From Parcubacteria group bacterium Gr01-1014_56 (GTDB taxonomy: Bacteria > Patescibacteriota > Minisyncoccia > Phycocordibacterales > SBAW01): 16,940 nt of DNA. Where the stretch lies: contig VMFK01000010.1 of the NCBI GenBank assembly GCA_007375995.1, positions 1-16,940 on the forward strand, written 5' to 3'. Each line of letters begins with the position of its first letter. The first letter of the stretch is position 1. Below are positions 6,211-11,797 of the stretch, in pieces. The notes under the pieces were generated by a model that worked only from the letters and a program-made list of their open reading frames with translations, was not told the origin of the DNA and did no database searches. The position numbers and the translations under genes are program-made.

Positions 6211-6239
6211 AGTATATCTTCGATATATACTGTATGCAA
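6211..6239 (-). promoter_or_regulatory. Promoter of the 145-aa membrane protein gene
   Basis: -35 TTGCAT (6234-6239), a 17-base spacer and -10 TATACT (6211-6216). Start would be near 6204, leaving a leader of about 29 bases that includes the SD. Confidence 0.75.
6226..6231 (+). promoter_or_regulatory. -10 box of the PilB-like gene
   Basis: TATACT ends 7 bases before the ATG at 6239. There is no good -35. It lies inside the opposing promoter (6211-6239), so the two promoters should compete. Confidence 0.55.
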
Positions 6240-7897
6240 TGCAGGTTGATGAGGGGCAACTCATGGATTTTTTGATTGACAGCGGGCTGATCTCGCGCGG
6301 GCAGCTTGCCGATGTTATCCCCGAGGAGGGGGAGTCCCTCTATAACCTACTGCAACGGCGCAATATCGTAGCTGAGGATGAACTCCGGCGGGCGGCCGCG
6401 CATGCGAGCGGCACCACCTTTGTTGTTTTGAACCGCGAAGACATTTCTGGAGCGGCGCTTCTTCTTATCCCTGAGCCCATCTCGCGCTCGCACAACATCC
6501 TCAGCTATCGACTAGACGGCATGGTGCTTGAGGTAGCACTTCTTGACCTCGACGACTTGACAGAGCTTGAGGCTCTGCGGTTGCCATACAAGATCCAACC
6601 GCGTCTGACCTCGCGCGCCTCTATAAAGAAAGGTCTTCTGCAGTATCAAAAAATCCTGAGGGAGAAGTTTAGCCAGCTTCTTGAGCAGGGCACGCACGTG
6701 GTTGACGCGCTTATCCATCATGCACTTTTAAGCAGCGCCCACGGGATCCATATTGATATCGGCACAACAACGCTGGTGCGCTACCGCATCGGGGAGGCCT
6801 TGCGCGAGGCGATGCAGCTCCCTGTACATATCGGGGCAGAACTCTCCGAGCGGCTAAAAATGCTCGCAAAACTTCTGCCGACGTCCTCAAACATTCAGGA
6901 GGGGAGATTTAAATTTGAGAAACAAGGCGAGAGCCATACCGTGCATGTAAGTGCACTCCCAACAACGCAGGGCGAGCGTCTTGTGCTGAGGCTCAGAAAT
7001 GAATCTCATGGCGGGAGCGGCTTTTCGCTCACCTCACTTGGGTTCCACGGTGAGACGTTAGCGCGAGCTTACGCGTTCTTAGAGAAACGCTCAGGACTTA
7101 TTGTTGTTGCGGGCCCGTCTGGCGGCGGCAAAACAACAACGCTCTACACGTTGCTTGACCAGCTCTCCCACACGGACCTTTCTATAACTACGATCGAAGA
7201 AAAAGTAGAGCACCGCTTTCCACATATCGCACAGACTGAAATAAGACCAGAGGTAGGTTTAACCACAGCCGCCGGTTTGCGCGCAATCCTTAAAACAGAC
7301 CCCGACGTTGTCATGGTGGGAGAAATTAAAGACAGCGACACGCTCGCACTTGCGCTCAGCGCCGCAAACCGCGGGCTACTAGTGCTTGCTGGTGTTGAGG
7401 CTCCTGGGGCTGCTTCTGCACTCGACACTTTGCGCGACCTCGGCGTCTCTGCACTTCTTTTCGCCTCAACCGTGCCCGGAGTCATTGGTGTTAACACGGT
7501 TAAAAAAATATGTCCGCATGACAAGGAGACATATCTGCTCTCTCGCACAGAAGGCGCGCCGCTGGAGCCCTATGCAAATTTTGGTCGGGTGCTAGGAGCG
7601 CTCAAGGAAGAAAAAATTATCGAAGACATCAAACAATGGAAGGAGATACTATTTGCTCGCGCCATTTCCTGCTCACAATGTGAGCAGGGGTATATAGGAG
7701 TCTTGGGAGTTCAAGAGGTTTTACCTATAACAACAAGTAGTAAAGAGCTGATTCAAGATGGAGCGCCCGGCGTCATACTTGAGGACCAAGCACGAGAAGA
7801 GGGGATGACCACCATGGTAGAAGACGCCTTATTTAAAGCCGCACAAGGCCAAACTAGTATTGAGGAGGTATTTCGTCTAGTAGAGAAGGGGGCTTGA
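6239..7897 (+). CDS. Degenerate PilB/GspE-like secretion ATPase
   Basis: Belongs to the PilB/GspE ATPase family that drives type IV pilus or type II secretion assembly at the inner membrane. The 552 residues include an N-terminal MshEN-like region (about 1-125), a degenerate N2 domain (GIHIDIGTTTLVRYRIGEALRE, 169-190; the family has ASDIHIE and RxDGxL) and the ATPase core. Walker A is GPSGGGKTTT (292-301) and Walker B is VVMVGEIKD (357-365). The His box, usually LSTLHTNDA, reads LAGVEAPGA (383-391) and has lost its histidine. The Asp box reads TIEEKVEH instead of ED-PVE. Of the usual two zinc CxxC pairs only C478/C481 remains intact; the first is reduced to C425-PHD. It may bind ATP but hydrolyse poorly, so a regulatory or specialised role is possible. 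No other pilus gene is in the window. Confidence 0.85.
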   Translation: MQVDEGQLMDFLIDSGLISRGQLADVIPEEGESLYNLLQRRNIVAEDELRRAAAHASGTTFVVLNREDISGAALLLIPEPISRSHNILSYRLDGMVLEVALLDLDDLTELEALRLPYKIQPRLTSRASIKKGLLQYQKILREKFSQLLEQGTHVVDALIHHALLSSAHGIHIDIGTTTLVRYRIGEALREAMQLPVHIGAELSERLKMLAKLLPTSSNIQEGRFKFEKQGESHTVHVSALPTTQGERLVLRLRNESHGGSGFSLTSLGFHGETLARAYAFLEKRSGLIVVAGPSGGGKTTTLYTLLDQLSHTDLSITTIEEKVEHRFPHIAQTEIRPEVGLTTAAGLRAILKTDPDVVMVGEIKDSDTLALALSAANRGLLVLAGVEAPGAASALDTLRDLGVSALLFASTVPGVIGVNTVKKICPHDKETYLLSRTEGAPLEPYANFGRVLGALKEEKIIEDIKQWKEILFARAISCSQCEQGYIGVLGVQEVLPITTSSKELIQDGAPGVILEDQAREEGMTTMVEDALFKAAQGQTSIEEVFRLVEKGA

Positions 7898-7922
7898 CAA
7901 TAGCCCTTATTGGGTGTATAAT
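7894..7922 (+). promoter_or_regulatory. Perfect consensus promoter for the small-gene island
   Basis: TTGACA (7894-7899), a 17-base spacer and TATAAT (7917-7922): both hexamers match the sigma-70 consensus exactly. The -35 overlaps the stop codon of the PilB-like gene. Start near 7929 gives a leader of about 187 bases before the 137-aa gene. Confidence 0.9.
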
Positions 7923-7928
7923 GGTAGG

Positions 7929-8115
7929 CATAGGATAAGAGTCAGTTTCTTAGCCACCCGATCTCTGACAACTGAATAGCAATAAGGAAAAACGCAGAAC
8001 AATATGCGCGTATGCGCAGACTGATGTTGTTCCTCGTTGCCGGACTGACTTCATATGGGGTCGGTACGGTACGAGGGATCGCAATCATGCGATTCCAAAA
8101 ACGCAGGAGGTGGCT
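7929..8115 (+). promoter_or_regulatory. Long leader region with hairpins
   Basis: The leader contains two perfect short hairpins: TGCGC/GCGCA with a GTAT loop (8005-8018) and ATCGCA/TGCGAT with an ATCA loop (about 8079-8094). A third possible stem pairs GTCAG and CTGAC near 7940-7970. The last hairpin ends shortly before the GCAGGAGGTGG SD. It may be a regulatory leader or hold a small gene (see 8012-8158). I recognise no riboswitch class. Confidence 0.35.
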
Positions 8116-8158
8116 ATGGGCTACTCTAACGGTTATACCGGCCACCTCTTTGAAGTAG
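8012..8158 (+). CDS. Possible 48-aa small membrane protein overlapping the next gene
   Basis: An ATG at 8012-8014 opens a 48-codon frame starting MRRLMLFLVAGLTSYGVG. It is hydrophobic at both ends, with a basic middle (RFQKRRRW). It overlaps the first 43 bases of the 137-aa gene in another frame. No SD precedes it, which counts against it because the other small genes here have one. It could be a real upstream ORF coupled to the next gene, or chance. Confidence 0.22.
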   Translation: MRRLMLFLVAGLTSYGVGTVRGIAIMRFQKRRRWLWATLTVIPATSLK

Positions 8159-8529
8159 AGGTGCTTGGAATTTGCAGGGCGTCTTACTGCGGCTATATGT
8201 CGTGGAAAGACGCCGCCGAGCTAGTTCGCAAGAGCCAGCCGGTAAAGAAGACTCCGACCGTTGCCCGCCTTGAACAAGAGGTTGGGCGGCAGCTCGGAGA
8301 GGCGGTGAAATTCTACACCGCCGTTCGTTCGGCCATGGACGTTCTTCATGGTACGGACGGATTCTTCGAGTTCCACGGGTTTGTCGTCACGATCGATGTG
8401 ACGATGAATCCACACAAAGATAGCGGGAAGGCAGACGTGATCATCTGCGAAGATGATCTCGGAAACCTTCCAAACCTTGCGGGCCGCATTGCCCGCGAGT
8501 TCATCACCAAGCAACGGAGGGCCGGGTGA
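8116..8529 (+). CDS. Unknown soluble protein (137 aa), first gene of a pair
   Basis: I do not recognise the family. The protein is mostly polar. It has a short N-terminal part with two cysteines (C20, C25), a helical middle (TVARLEQEVGRQLGEAVKFYTAVRSAMDVL, about 47-77, too polar to be a membrane helix) and a beta-rich C-terminal half (FFEFHGFVVTIDVTMNPHKD). No catalytic motif stands out. The ATG at 8116-8118 sits 5 bases after AGGAGGT; a GTG at 8110 would lie inside the SD and is rejected. Its stop codon overlaps the start of the 83-aa zinc-ribbon gene (TGATG), so the two are translationally coupled and probably act together. Both are driven by the consensus promoter at 7894-7922. Confidence 0.75.
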   Translation: MGYSNGYTGHLFEVEVLGICRASYCGYMSWKDAAELVRKSQPVKKTPTVARLEQEVGRQLGEAVKFYTAVRSAMDVLHGTDGFFEFHGFVVTIDVTMNPHKDSGKADVIICEDDLGNLPNLAGRIAREFITKQRRAG

Positions 8530-8780
8530 TGGAAAGAGTTAGCGGAGTCCCTCCCTCGCGCCAGTTCTTCATACAATGCGAGACGTGCGGCCAATATACG
8601 ATCTCGGAGAAAACCGCACAAGAGTTTCTAACCCAGAAGTTGCGAAAAAGGCTCGAAAAGGCATTTAGTGAAGGAGCACATGGAGCAATCCTGAGGTTTC
8701 TCGACGGATGTCCCAACTGCAAGCCAAATAATCTGGCTGCAAAAGTTGAGCTATTGGCCTTTCGGAAAACAGTTCATTAA
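8529..8780 (+). CDS. Small zinc-ribbon-like protein (83 aa)
   Basis: Two CxxC knuckles, C17-ETC-20 and C61-PNC-64, flank a basic helical segment (LTQKLRKRLEKAF, about 34-46). This layout suggests a zinc-binding ribbon or treble-clef-like fold that may contact nucleic acid or a partner protein. That role is inference, as I recognise no named family. The ATG at 8529-8531 overlaps the TGA of the preceding gene, and a GGAGG (8516-8520) lies 8 bases upstream inside that gene. A strong hairpin follows 6 bases after the stop. The coupling implies that it works with the 137-aa protein. Confidence 0.72.
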   Translation: MERVSGVPPSRQFFIQCETCGQYTISEKTAQEFLTQKLRKRLEKAFSEGAHGAILRFLDGCPNCKPNNLAAKVELLAFRKTVH

Positions 8781-8786
8781 ATTTAC

Positions 8787-8821
8787 TGGGCGAATGATAA
8801 ATAAAATCATTCGCCCACCCT
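8787..8821 (+). terminator. Perfect 12-bp hairpin after the zinc-ribbon gene
   Basis: TGGGCGAATGAT/ATCATTCGCCCA with a 7-base A-rich loop. The tail after the stem is CCCTTT, a poor U-tract, so it may be a weak terminator or an mRNA-stabilising stem. Confidence 0.6.
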
Positions 8822-8855
8822 TTCAAGCTCTTGAGCCACTCGAGCGTTTGAAAGG
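8820..8855. repeat. Imperfect inverted repeat upstream of the 45-aa gene
   Basis: CTTTCAAGCTC pairs with GAGC(GT)TTGAAAG, 11 bp with a two-base bulge, around a 10-base centre. It lies right after the hairpin at 8787-8817 and before the 45-aa gene. It could be an operator or a leader stem. Confidence 0.45.
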
Positions 8856-8900
8856 GGTTACACAAGTAATTCCTAATCTAAATCCTGAAGGAGTATTAAA

Positions 8901-9038
8901 ATGCTCACGTTCTTATTTCAAGACTTACCTGCTGTTCTCTTGCTGGCAGGCATGCCGATCTGGGGTATCTGGGGAGCTGTGCTGGCGGTTCCAGCGACTT
9001 CTGTCACAGCTGCAGCCTATGCCGTGTGCCGTCGCTAA
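8901..9038 (+). CDS. Small membrane protein (45 aa)
   Basis: Starts MLTFLFQDLPAVLLAG and is hydrophobic almost throughout, with two likely short membrane segments (about 9-28 and 29-42). It ends in CRR, which would place the C-terminus in the cytoplasm. I recognise no family; the size and composition would suit a toxin-like, holin-like or regulatory small protein, but nothing in the sequence decides. It has a good SD (AAGGAG, 7 bases before the ATG) and a possible TTGAAA-N18-CCTAAT promoter starting near 8849. About 120 bases of structured DNA separate its stop from the terminator at 9159-9192. Confidence 0.6.
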   Translation: MLTFLFQDLPAVLLLAGMPIWGIWGAVLAVPATSVTAAAYAVCRR

Positions 9039-9158
9039 GAAACATAAAATCACCCTTTTGTTCTTCCGGGGCTCGGACCTCCAGCTCCGGCAAGAGGCGG
9101 CAGCTCCCTCTGGCACTACGTAATGCGTACGCTATGGGGCTGCCGCTGCCAACTAACC
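9039..9158 (+). ncRNA. Structured untranslated region or small RNA
   Basis: Between the 45-aa gene and its terminator lies a non-coding, GC-rich stretch. The main stem pairs CGGCAGC(T)CCC (near 9096) with GGGGCTGCCG (near 9135), 10 bp with one bulge, and it contains a small inner TACG/CGTA stem. A second candidate uses CCGG/CCGG arms near 9067-9091. It may be a 3' UTR structure or a small RNA processed from the transcript. It did not match SRP RNA, tmRNA or RNase P RNA motifs that I know. Confidence 0.3.
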
Positions 9159-9192
9159 AGGCGACTTTCCAAATTGGATTGTCGCCTTTTTT
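9159..9192 (+). terminator. Intrinsic terminator
   Basis: AGGCGAC/GTCGCCT, 7 bp with further inner TCC/GGA pairing, followed by TTTTTT. Ends the transcript of the 45-aa gene and the structured region after it. Confidence 0.85.
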
Positions 9193-9261
9193 GATACCTG
9201 GCTTGTATGGTGTGTATTGAAACCACGTGTAGGATGATGTACAAAGGAGGTGGCTGCAATA

Positions 9262-9276
9262 ATGCAACCCATGTAA
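9262..9276 (+). other. Four-codon mini-ORF behind a near-perfect SD
   Basis: AAAGGAGGTGG (from 9243) precedes ATG CAA CCC ATG TAA. The gap from GGAGG to ATG is 11 bases, longer than ideal. It lies 18 bases upstream of the exported-protein gene, so it could be a leader peptide or a ribosome standby site. Confidence 0.3.
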
Positions 9277-9294
9277 CAAACCCGGGAGGGCATT

Positions 9295-9549
9295 ATGAAG
9301 AAGGTTCTTTCTACTATGGTGGCGATTGGATTTCTTGCCACGCTAGTCGTACCAGGCAGCGCGCAGGCCGCGAACAAGAAGCACGGGGGCCCCGGCGAGC
9401 TCTTGTGCTTTGCCCCGGTCCTGGTTCTTCACCCTGTGGGTGTGGCGGTTGCCGCGGGGTTTGTGGTGGGGACAGTCCACCATGTTTTCCAACAAAAATG
9501 TATTGTTCAGGTGATCGTCAATCGCCTGACGAAGCATCACAAGAAATAG
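9295..9549 (+). CDS. Small exported protein with a Sec signal peptide (84 aa)
   Basis: A clear signal peptide starts MKKVLSTMVAIGFLATLVV and is followed by a likely signal peptidase I site after AQA (residue 25). The mature part of about 59 residues begins ANKKHGGPG. It has a hydrophobic central stretch (about 38-65) that could sit in the membrane or form a core, cysteines at 38 and 69, and a basic histidine-containing tail (TKHHKK). I recognise no family. The start is supported by GGGAGGG 4 bases upstream and by the signal peptide. A strong terminator follows the stop by 5 bases. It could act at the cell surface; nothing more can be said from the sequence. Confidence 0.78.
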   Translation: MKKVLSTMVAIGFLATLVVPGSAQAANKKHGGPGELLCFAPVLVLHPVGVAVAAGFVVGTVHHVFQQKCIVQVIVNRLTKHHKK

Positions 9550-9554
9550 TAAGT

Positions 9555-9589
9555 AGGGGCAGTCATATGACTGCCCCTCACTGTTTTTT
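9555..9589 (+). terminator. Intrinsic terminator of the exported-protein gene
   Basis: AGGGGCAGTCAT and ATGACTGCCCCT are perfect complements (24-base palindrome), followed by CACTG and six Ts. It closes the small-gene island just before the tpi promoter. Confidence 0.9.
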
Positions 9590-9619
9590 GTACCGGGTTT
9601 GTGCCCGGTCTTTTTCGTG

Positions 9620-9625
9620 TATAGT
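9620..9625 (+). promoter_or_regulatory. -10 box of tpi, leaderless geometry
   Basis: TATAGT ends 6 bases before the GTG at 9632. A weak TTTGTG (9598-9603) lies 16 bases upstream. Confidence 0.55.
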
Positions 9626-9631
9626 TTGGGG

Positions 9632-10405
9632 GTGGCTAAAAAGCGCCTCGTTATCGGCAACTGGAAGATGTATATCGCAGATGCCGAGGAGGCGCGAGCG
9701 CTTTCTCTCCTGTTGCGCCGCAAATTGCGCGGGCTTACTGGTGTAGATGTCTGGATAGCGCCACCCACTCCTTTTATTGCAGAGATAGCAAACTTGCTTG
9801 AAAGCTCGCCAATCAAGGTCGGCACACAAAAAGTCACGTACCATGCAGACCCAAAACATACAGGCAGTATCTCGGCCACGATGATGAAGGGAGTCGGTGC
9901 CTCGTTTGTCATTATCGGCCACTCCGAGTACCGCTCGGCTGCGGGGACAAACGACAAAGTCCGCGCCCAGCTGGAGCGCACTCTCGACTCAGGTCTTGTC
10001 CCGGTCTTGTGCATCGGCGAGGAGAGCCGAAGCCCCGAGGCAGATTATTTCTCTTTTGTTGAGGGGCAACTCAACGCCGCACTTCGGAATGTCCCAAAGA
10101 ATTTACTTAAGAAACTGATCGTCGCGTATGAACCTGTCTGGGCGATAGGCAAGGATGCCTCACAGGCAATGAAACCGGCTGACTTGCGCGAGATGGGTAT
10201 CTTTATCCGCAAAATTCTCGCCGAACTTGTCGGCAGAGAGTCTGCGCTCAAAGTCCCGGTGCTTTACGGCGGTTCAGTCGAGGCTGAGAATGCTTCTACT
10301 CTTATACAAGAGGGAGGTGTAAACGGATTCCTTGTTGGTCGTGCAAGCGCGCGCGCCGATTCTTTTCTTGCGATAATAGAAGCCGTTCGACAAGGCTCAC
10401 GGTAA
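9632..10405 (+). CDS. tpiA: Triosephosphate isomerase
   Basis: Interconverts dihydroxyacetone phosphate and glyceraldehyde 3-phosphate in glycolysis. The 257-residue TIM barrel has all catalytic motifs: K12 in GNWKMY, the histidine in IIGHSEYR, the glutamate in VAYEPVWAIG, and the phosphate-binding YGGSV and GFLVGRAS loops. I chose GTG at 9632-9634 because the protein should begin just before KRLVIGNWKM and because a TATAGT box ends 6 bases upstream. A longer frame from 9599 would run through the -10. The pgk start follows the stop by 2 bases, so tpi and pgk form an operon. Confidence 0.97.
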   Translation: MAKKRLVIGNWKMYIADAEEARALSLLLRRKLRGLTGVDVWIAPPTPFIAEIANLLESSPIKVGTQKVTYHADPKHTGSISATMMKGVGASFVIIGHSEYRSAAGTNDKVRAQLERTLDSGLVPVLCIGEESRSPEADYFSFVEGQLNAALRNVPKNLLKKLIVAYEPVWAIGKDASQAMKPADLREMGIFIRKILAELVGRESALKVPVLYGGSVEAENASTLIQEGGVNGFLVGRASARADSFLAIIEAVRQGSR

Positions 10406-10407
10406 AC

Positions 10408-11385
10408 ATGCAAAAAATAAAATCAGTTCGAGATGCGGACGTAAGCGGCAAGCGAGTTCTTTTGCGCGTTGATTTTAATGTACCCCTCGACACGAGCTCG
10501 GGGCAAGCCGTCATAACAGATGACACGCGCATCAAAGCGGCACTCCCGACAATTGAGTTACTTGCCGAGAAGGGCGCCAAAATTTCTATCCTAACCCACC
10601 TAGGCCGCCCCGAGGGTAAGGTGGTCGAGAATTTGCGCACCGCACCCCTCTCTCGCAGACTCTCCGAGCTTTTGCCGGGGGTTGAGGTGACTATGCTTGA
10701 AAATGTCCGATTTGACCCGGGCGAAGAGGCCAACGACGAGGCCTTTGCTAAAAAACTCGCAGAAGGTGAGGATATGTTTGTAAATGACGCGTTTGCTGCG
10801 TCGCACCGAGCACACGCCTCTATTGTTGGCGTCGCAAAACTCCTACCCTCGTATGCCGGGTTGCTTATGGAAAAGGAAATTGAAAAATTATCGGAGGCAC
10901 TCGCACCAATAAAACCTTCTTTAGCTATCGTCGGGGGTGCAAAGCTTGAGACAAAAGCACCACTGATCGAAAAGCTTGCCAAGATATATGAGAAGGTTTT
11001 GATCGGCGGCAATATCGCTAATCAATACAAATCCACGCGCGCAAATGTTTTTCTGCCAGAAGACGGCTTACCCCAGCTTGAAGGAATGTTTGATATAGGT
11101 CCTAAAACAAAAGCTGCTTGGGTGGGAGAAGTTAAAGAAGCGCGCTTTGTGTTATGGAACGGCCCAGTAGGTTGGTTTGAAAAAGGGTACGGCGAAGCAA
11201 CCTACGCACTCGCACAAGCGTTGGTGGACTCCGGGGTAGGGGCGGTCATTGGCGGGGGAGATACTGCAGCGGCAGTCGTTAAATTTCCTTTTGATCCAGA
11301 AAAAGTTTTTATTTCAACTGGTGGCGGCGCAACGTTAGAGTTTCTCGCACACGGCACACTGCCTGGGATTGAGGTGTTACGCTGA
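10408..11385 (+). CDS. pgk: Phosphoglycerate kinase, short form
   Basis: Transfers phosphate from 1,3-bisphosphoglycerate to ADP, the first ATP-yielding step of lower glycolysis. Key motifs are present: RVDFNVPLD, DDTRIKAALPT, THLGRPEG, LENVRFDPGEEAND, FVNDAFAASHRAHAS, GGAKLETKAPL, WNGPVGWFE, GGGDTAAAV and STGGGATLEF. The protein is 325 residues against about 390 in the common family. Two stretches are missing: about 20 residues between SELLPG and LENVRF in the N-domain, and about 40 residues between IGGNIANQYK and DIGPKTK in the C-domain, where the usual FLK-containing helix and loop are reduced. The frame is continuous, so this is a compact form, not a frameshift. It follows tpi by 2 bases and converges on the HIT gene with only 4 bases between the stops. 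Confidence 0.95.
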   Translation: MQKIKSVRDADVSGKRVLLRVDFNVPLDTSSGQAVITDDTRIKAALPTIELLAEKGAKISILTHLGRPEGKVVENLRTAPLSRRLSELLPGVEVTMLENVRFDPGEEANDEAFAKKLAEGEDMFVNDAFAASHRAHASIVGVAKLLPSYAGLLMEKEIEKLSEALAPIKPSLAIVGGAKLETKAPLIEKLAKIYEKVLIGGNIANQYKSTRANVFLPEDGLPQLEGMFDIGPKTKAAWVGEVKEARFVLWNGPVGWFEKGYGEATYALAQALVDSGVGAVIGGGDTAAAVVKFPFDPEKVFISTGGGATLEFLAHGTLPGIEVLR

Positions 11386-11389
11386 GGTA

Positions 11390-11752
11390 TTAATTTAGCG
11401 CAGCTTTTATTTTTTCTGCATTGCCTGCAAAGTCCATTTTGTCTCCTTGTACGTTGTTGTTAGGGAAGACCCAGATATGCGCGTGCTCAACCTCATCGCC
11501 AACTATTTTTGATAATATCCAGTCGGTATTGAACACTTTTTGCTGTGCGTGAGCGATTTTTTGCACGAGCTCAAAATAGGTGCCAATGTTTGGCACGTCC
11601 CACACCCATCGGTAATGTTTTTTAGGGATTATCTGTACATGGCCGGGGGCTTGTGGGTGGATATCTAGGAATGCGAGGTAGGTGTCGTCTTCGTATATTT
11701 TGTGCGCAGGGATCTCGCCCGAGACGATTTTACAAAAAATGCAACTTTCCAT
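11390..11752 (-). CDS. HIT-family hydrolase with an altered triad (HxHxW)
   Basis: Histidine-triad proteins hydrolyse or transfer nucleotidyl groups, for example from AMP-lysine or dinucleoside polyphosphates. The 120 residues show the family N-terminus MESCIFCKIVSGEIPAHKIYEDD, PQAPGHVQIIPKKHY in the middle, and the active-site strand VEHAHIWVFP. The normal triad is HxHxHxx, with the middle histidine as nucleophile. Here the first and middle histidines are kept and the third is tryptophan. GalT-type enzymes also lack the third histidine (they have Gln), so activity is not excluded. The start ATG at 11750-11752 lies 6 bases after TATACT, predicting a leaderless mRNA. The promoter is shared back-to-back with the S8 protease. 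The exact substrate is unknown. Confidence 0.93.
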   Translation of the reverse strand: MESCIFCKIVSGEIPAHKIYEDDTYLAFLDIHPQAPGHVQIIPKKHYRWVWDVPNIGTYFELVQKIAHAQQKVFNTDWILSKIVGDEVEHAHIWVFPNNNVQGDKMDFAGNAEKIKAALN

Positions 11753-11756
11753 ATTT

Positions 11757-11768
11757 CTAGTATACTAG
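11757..11768. promoter_or_regulatory. Self-complementary -10 shared by hit and the S8 protease
   Basis: CTAGTATACTAG is a perfect 12-base palindrome and therefore reads TATACT on both strands. On the minus strand it ends 6 bases before the HIT ATG. On the plus strand it would start the protease transcript near 11773 with a leader of about 25 bases and no SD. No good -35 is seen on either side. Confidence 0.6.
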
Positions 11769-11797
11769 CGATTATTATTATTCAGTACCGAATCGCT

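Noticed and set aside
9039..9192. SRP RNA or tmRNA
   Set aside because: The conserved SRP GGAAGGAAGCAGCC-type loop and the tmRNA ends are absent.
9207..9746. 179-codon plus-strand ORF, cysteine-rich at the start
   Set aside because: It reads through the exported-protein gene, its terminator and the tpi start in a wrong frame; composition is erratic.
9343..10014. Minus-strand ORF opposite tpi and the exported-protein gene
   Set aside because: Antisense shadow with no promoter or SD; crosses a strong terminator.
10302..11012. Minus-strand ORF opposite pgk (236 codons)
   Set aside because: Serine-rich antisense of pgk, a typical shadow.
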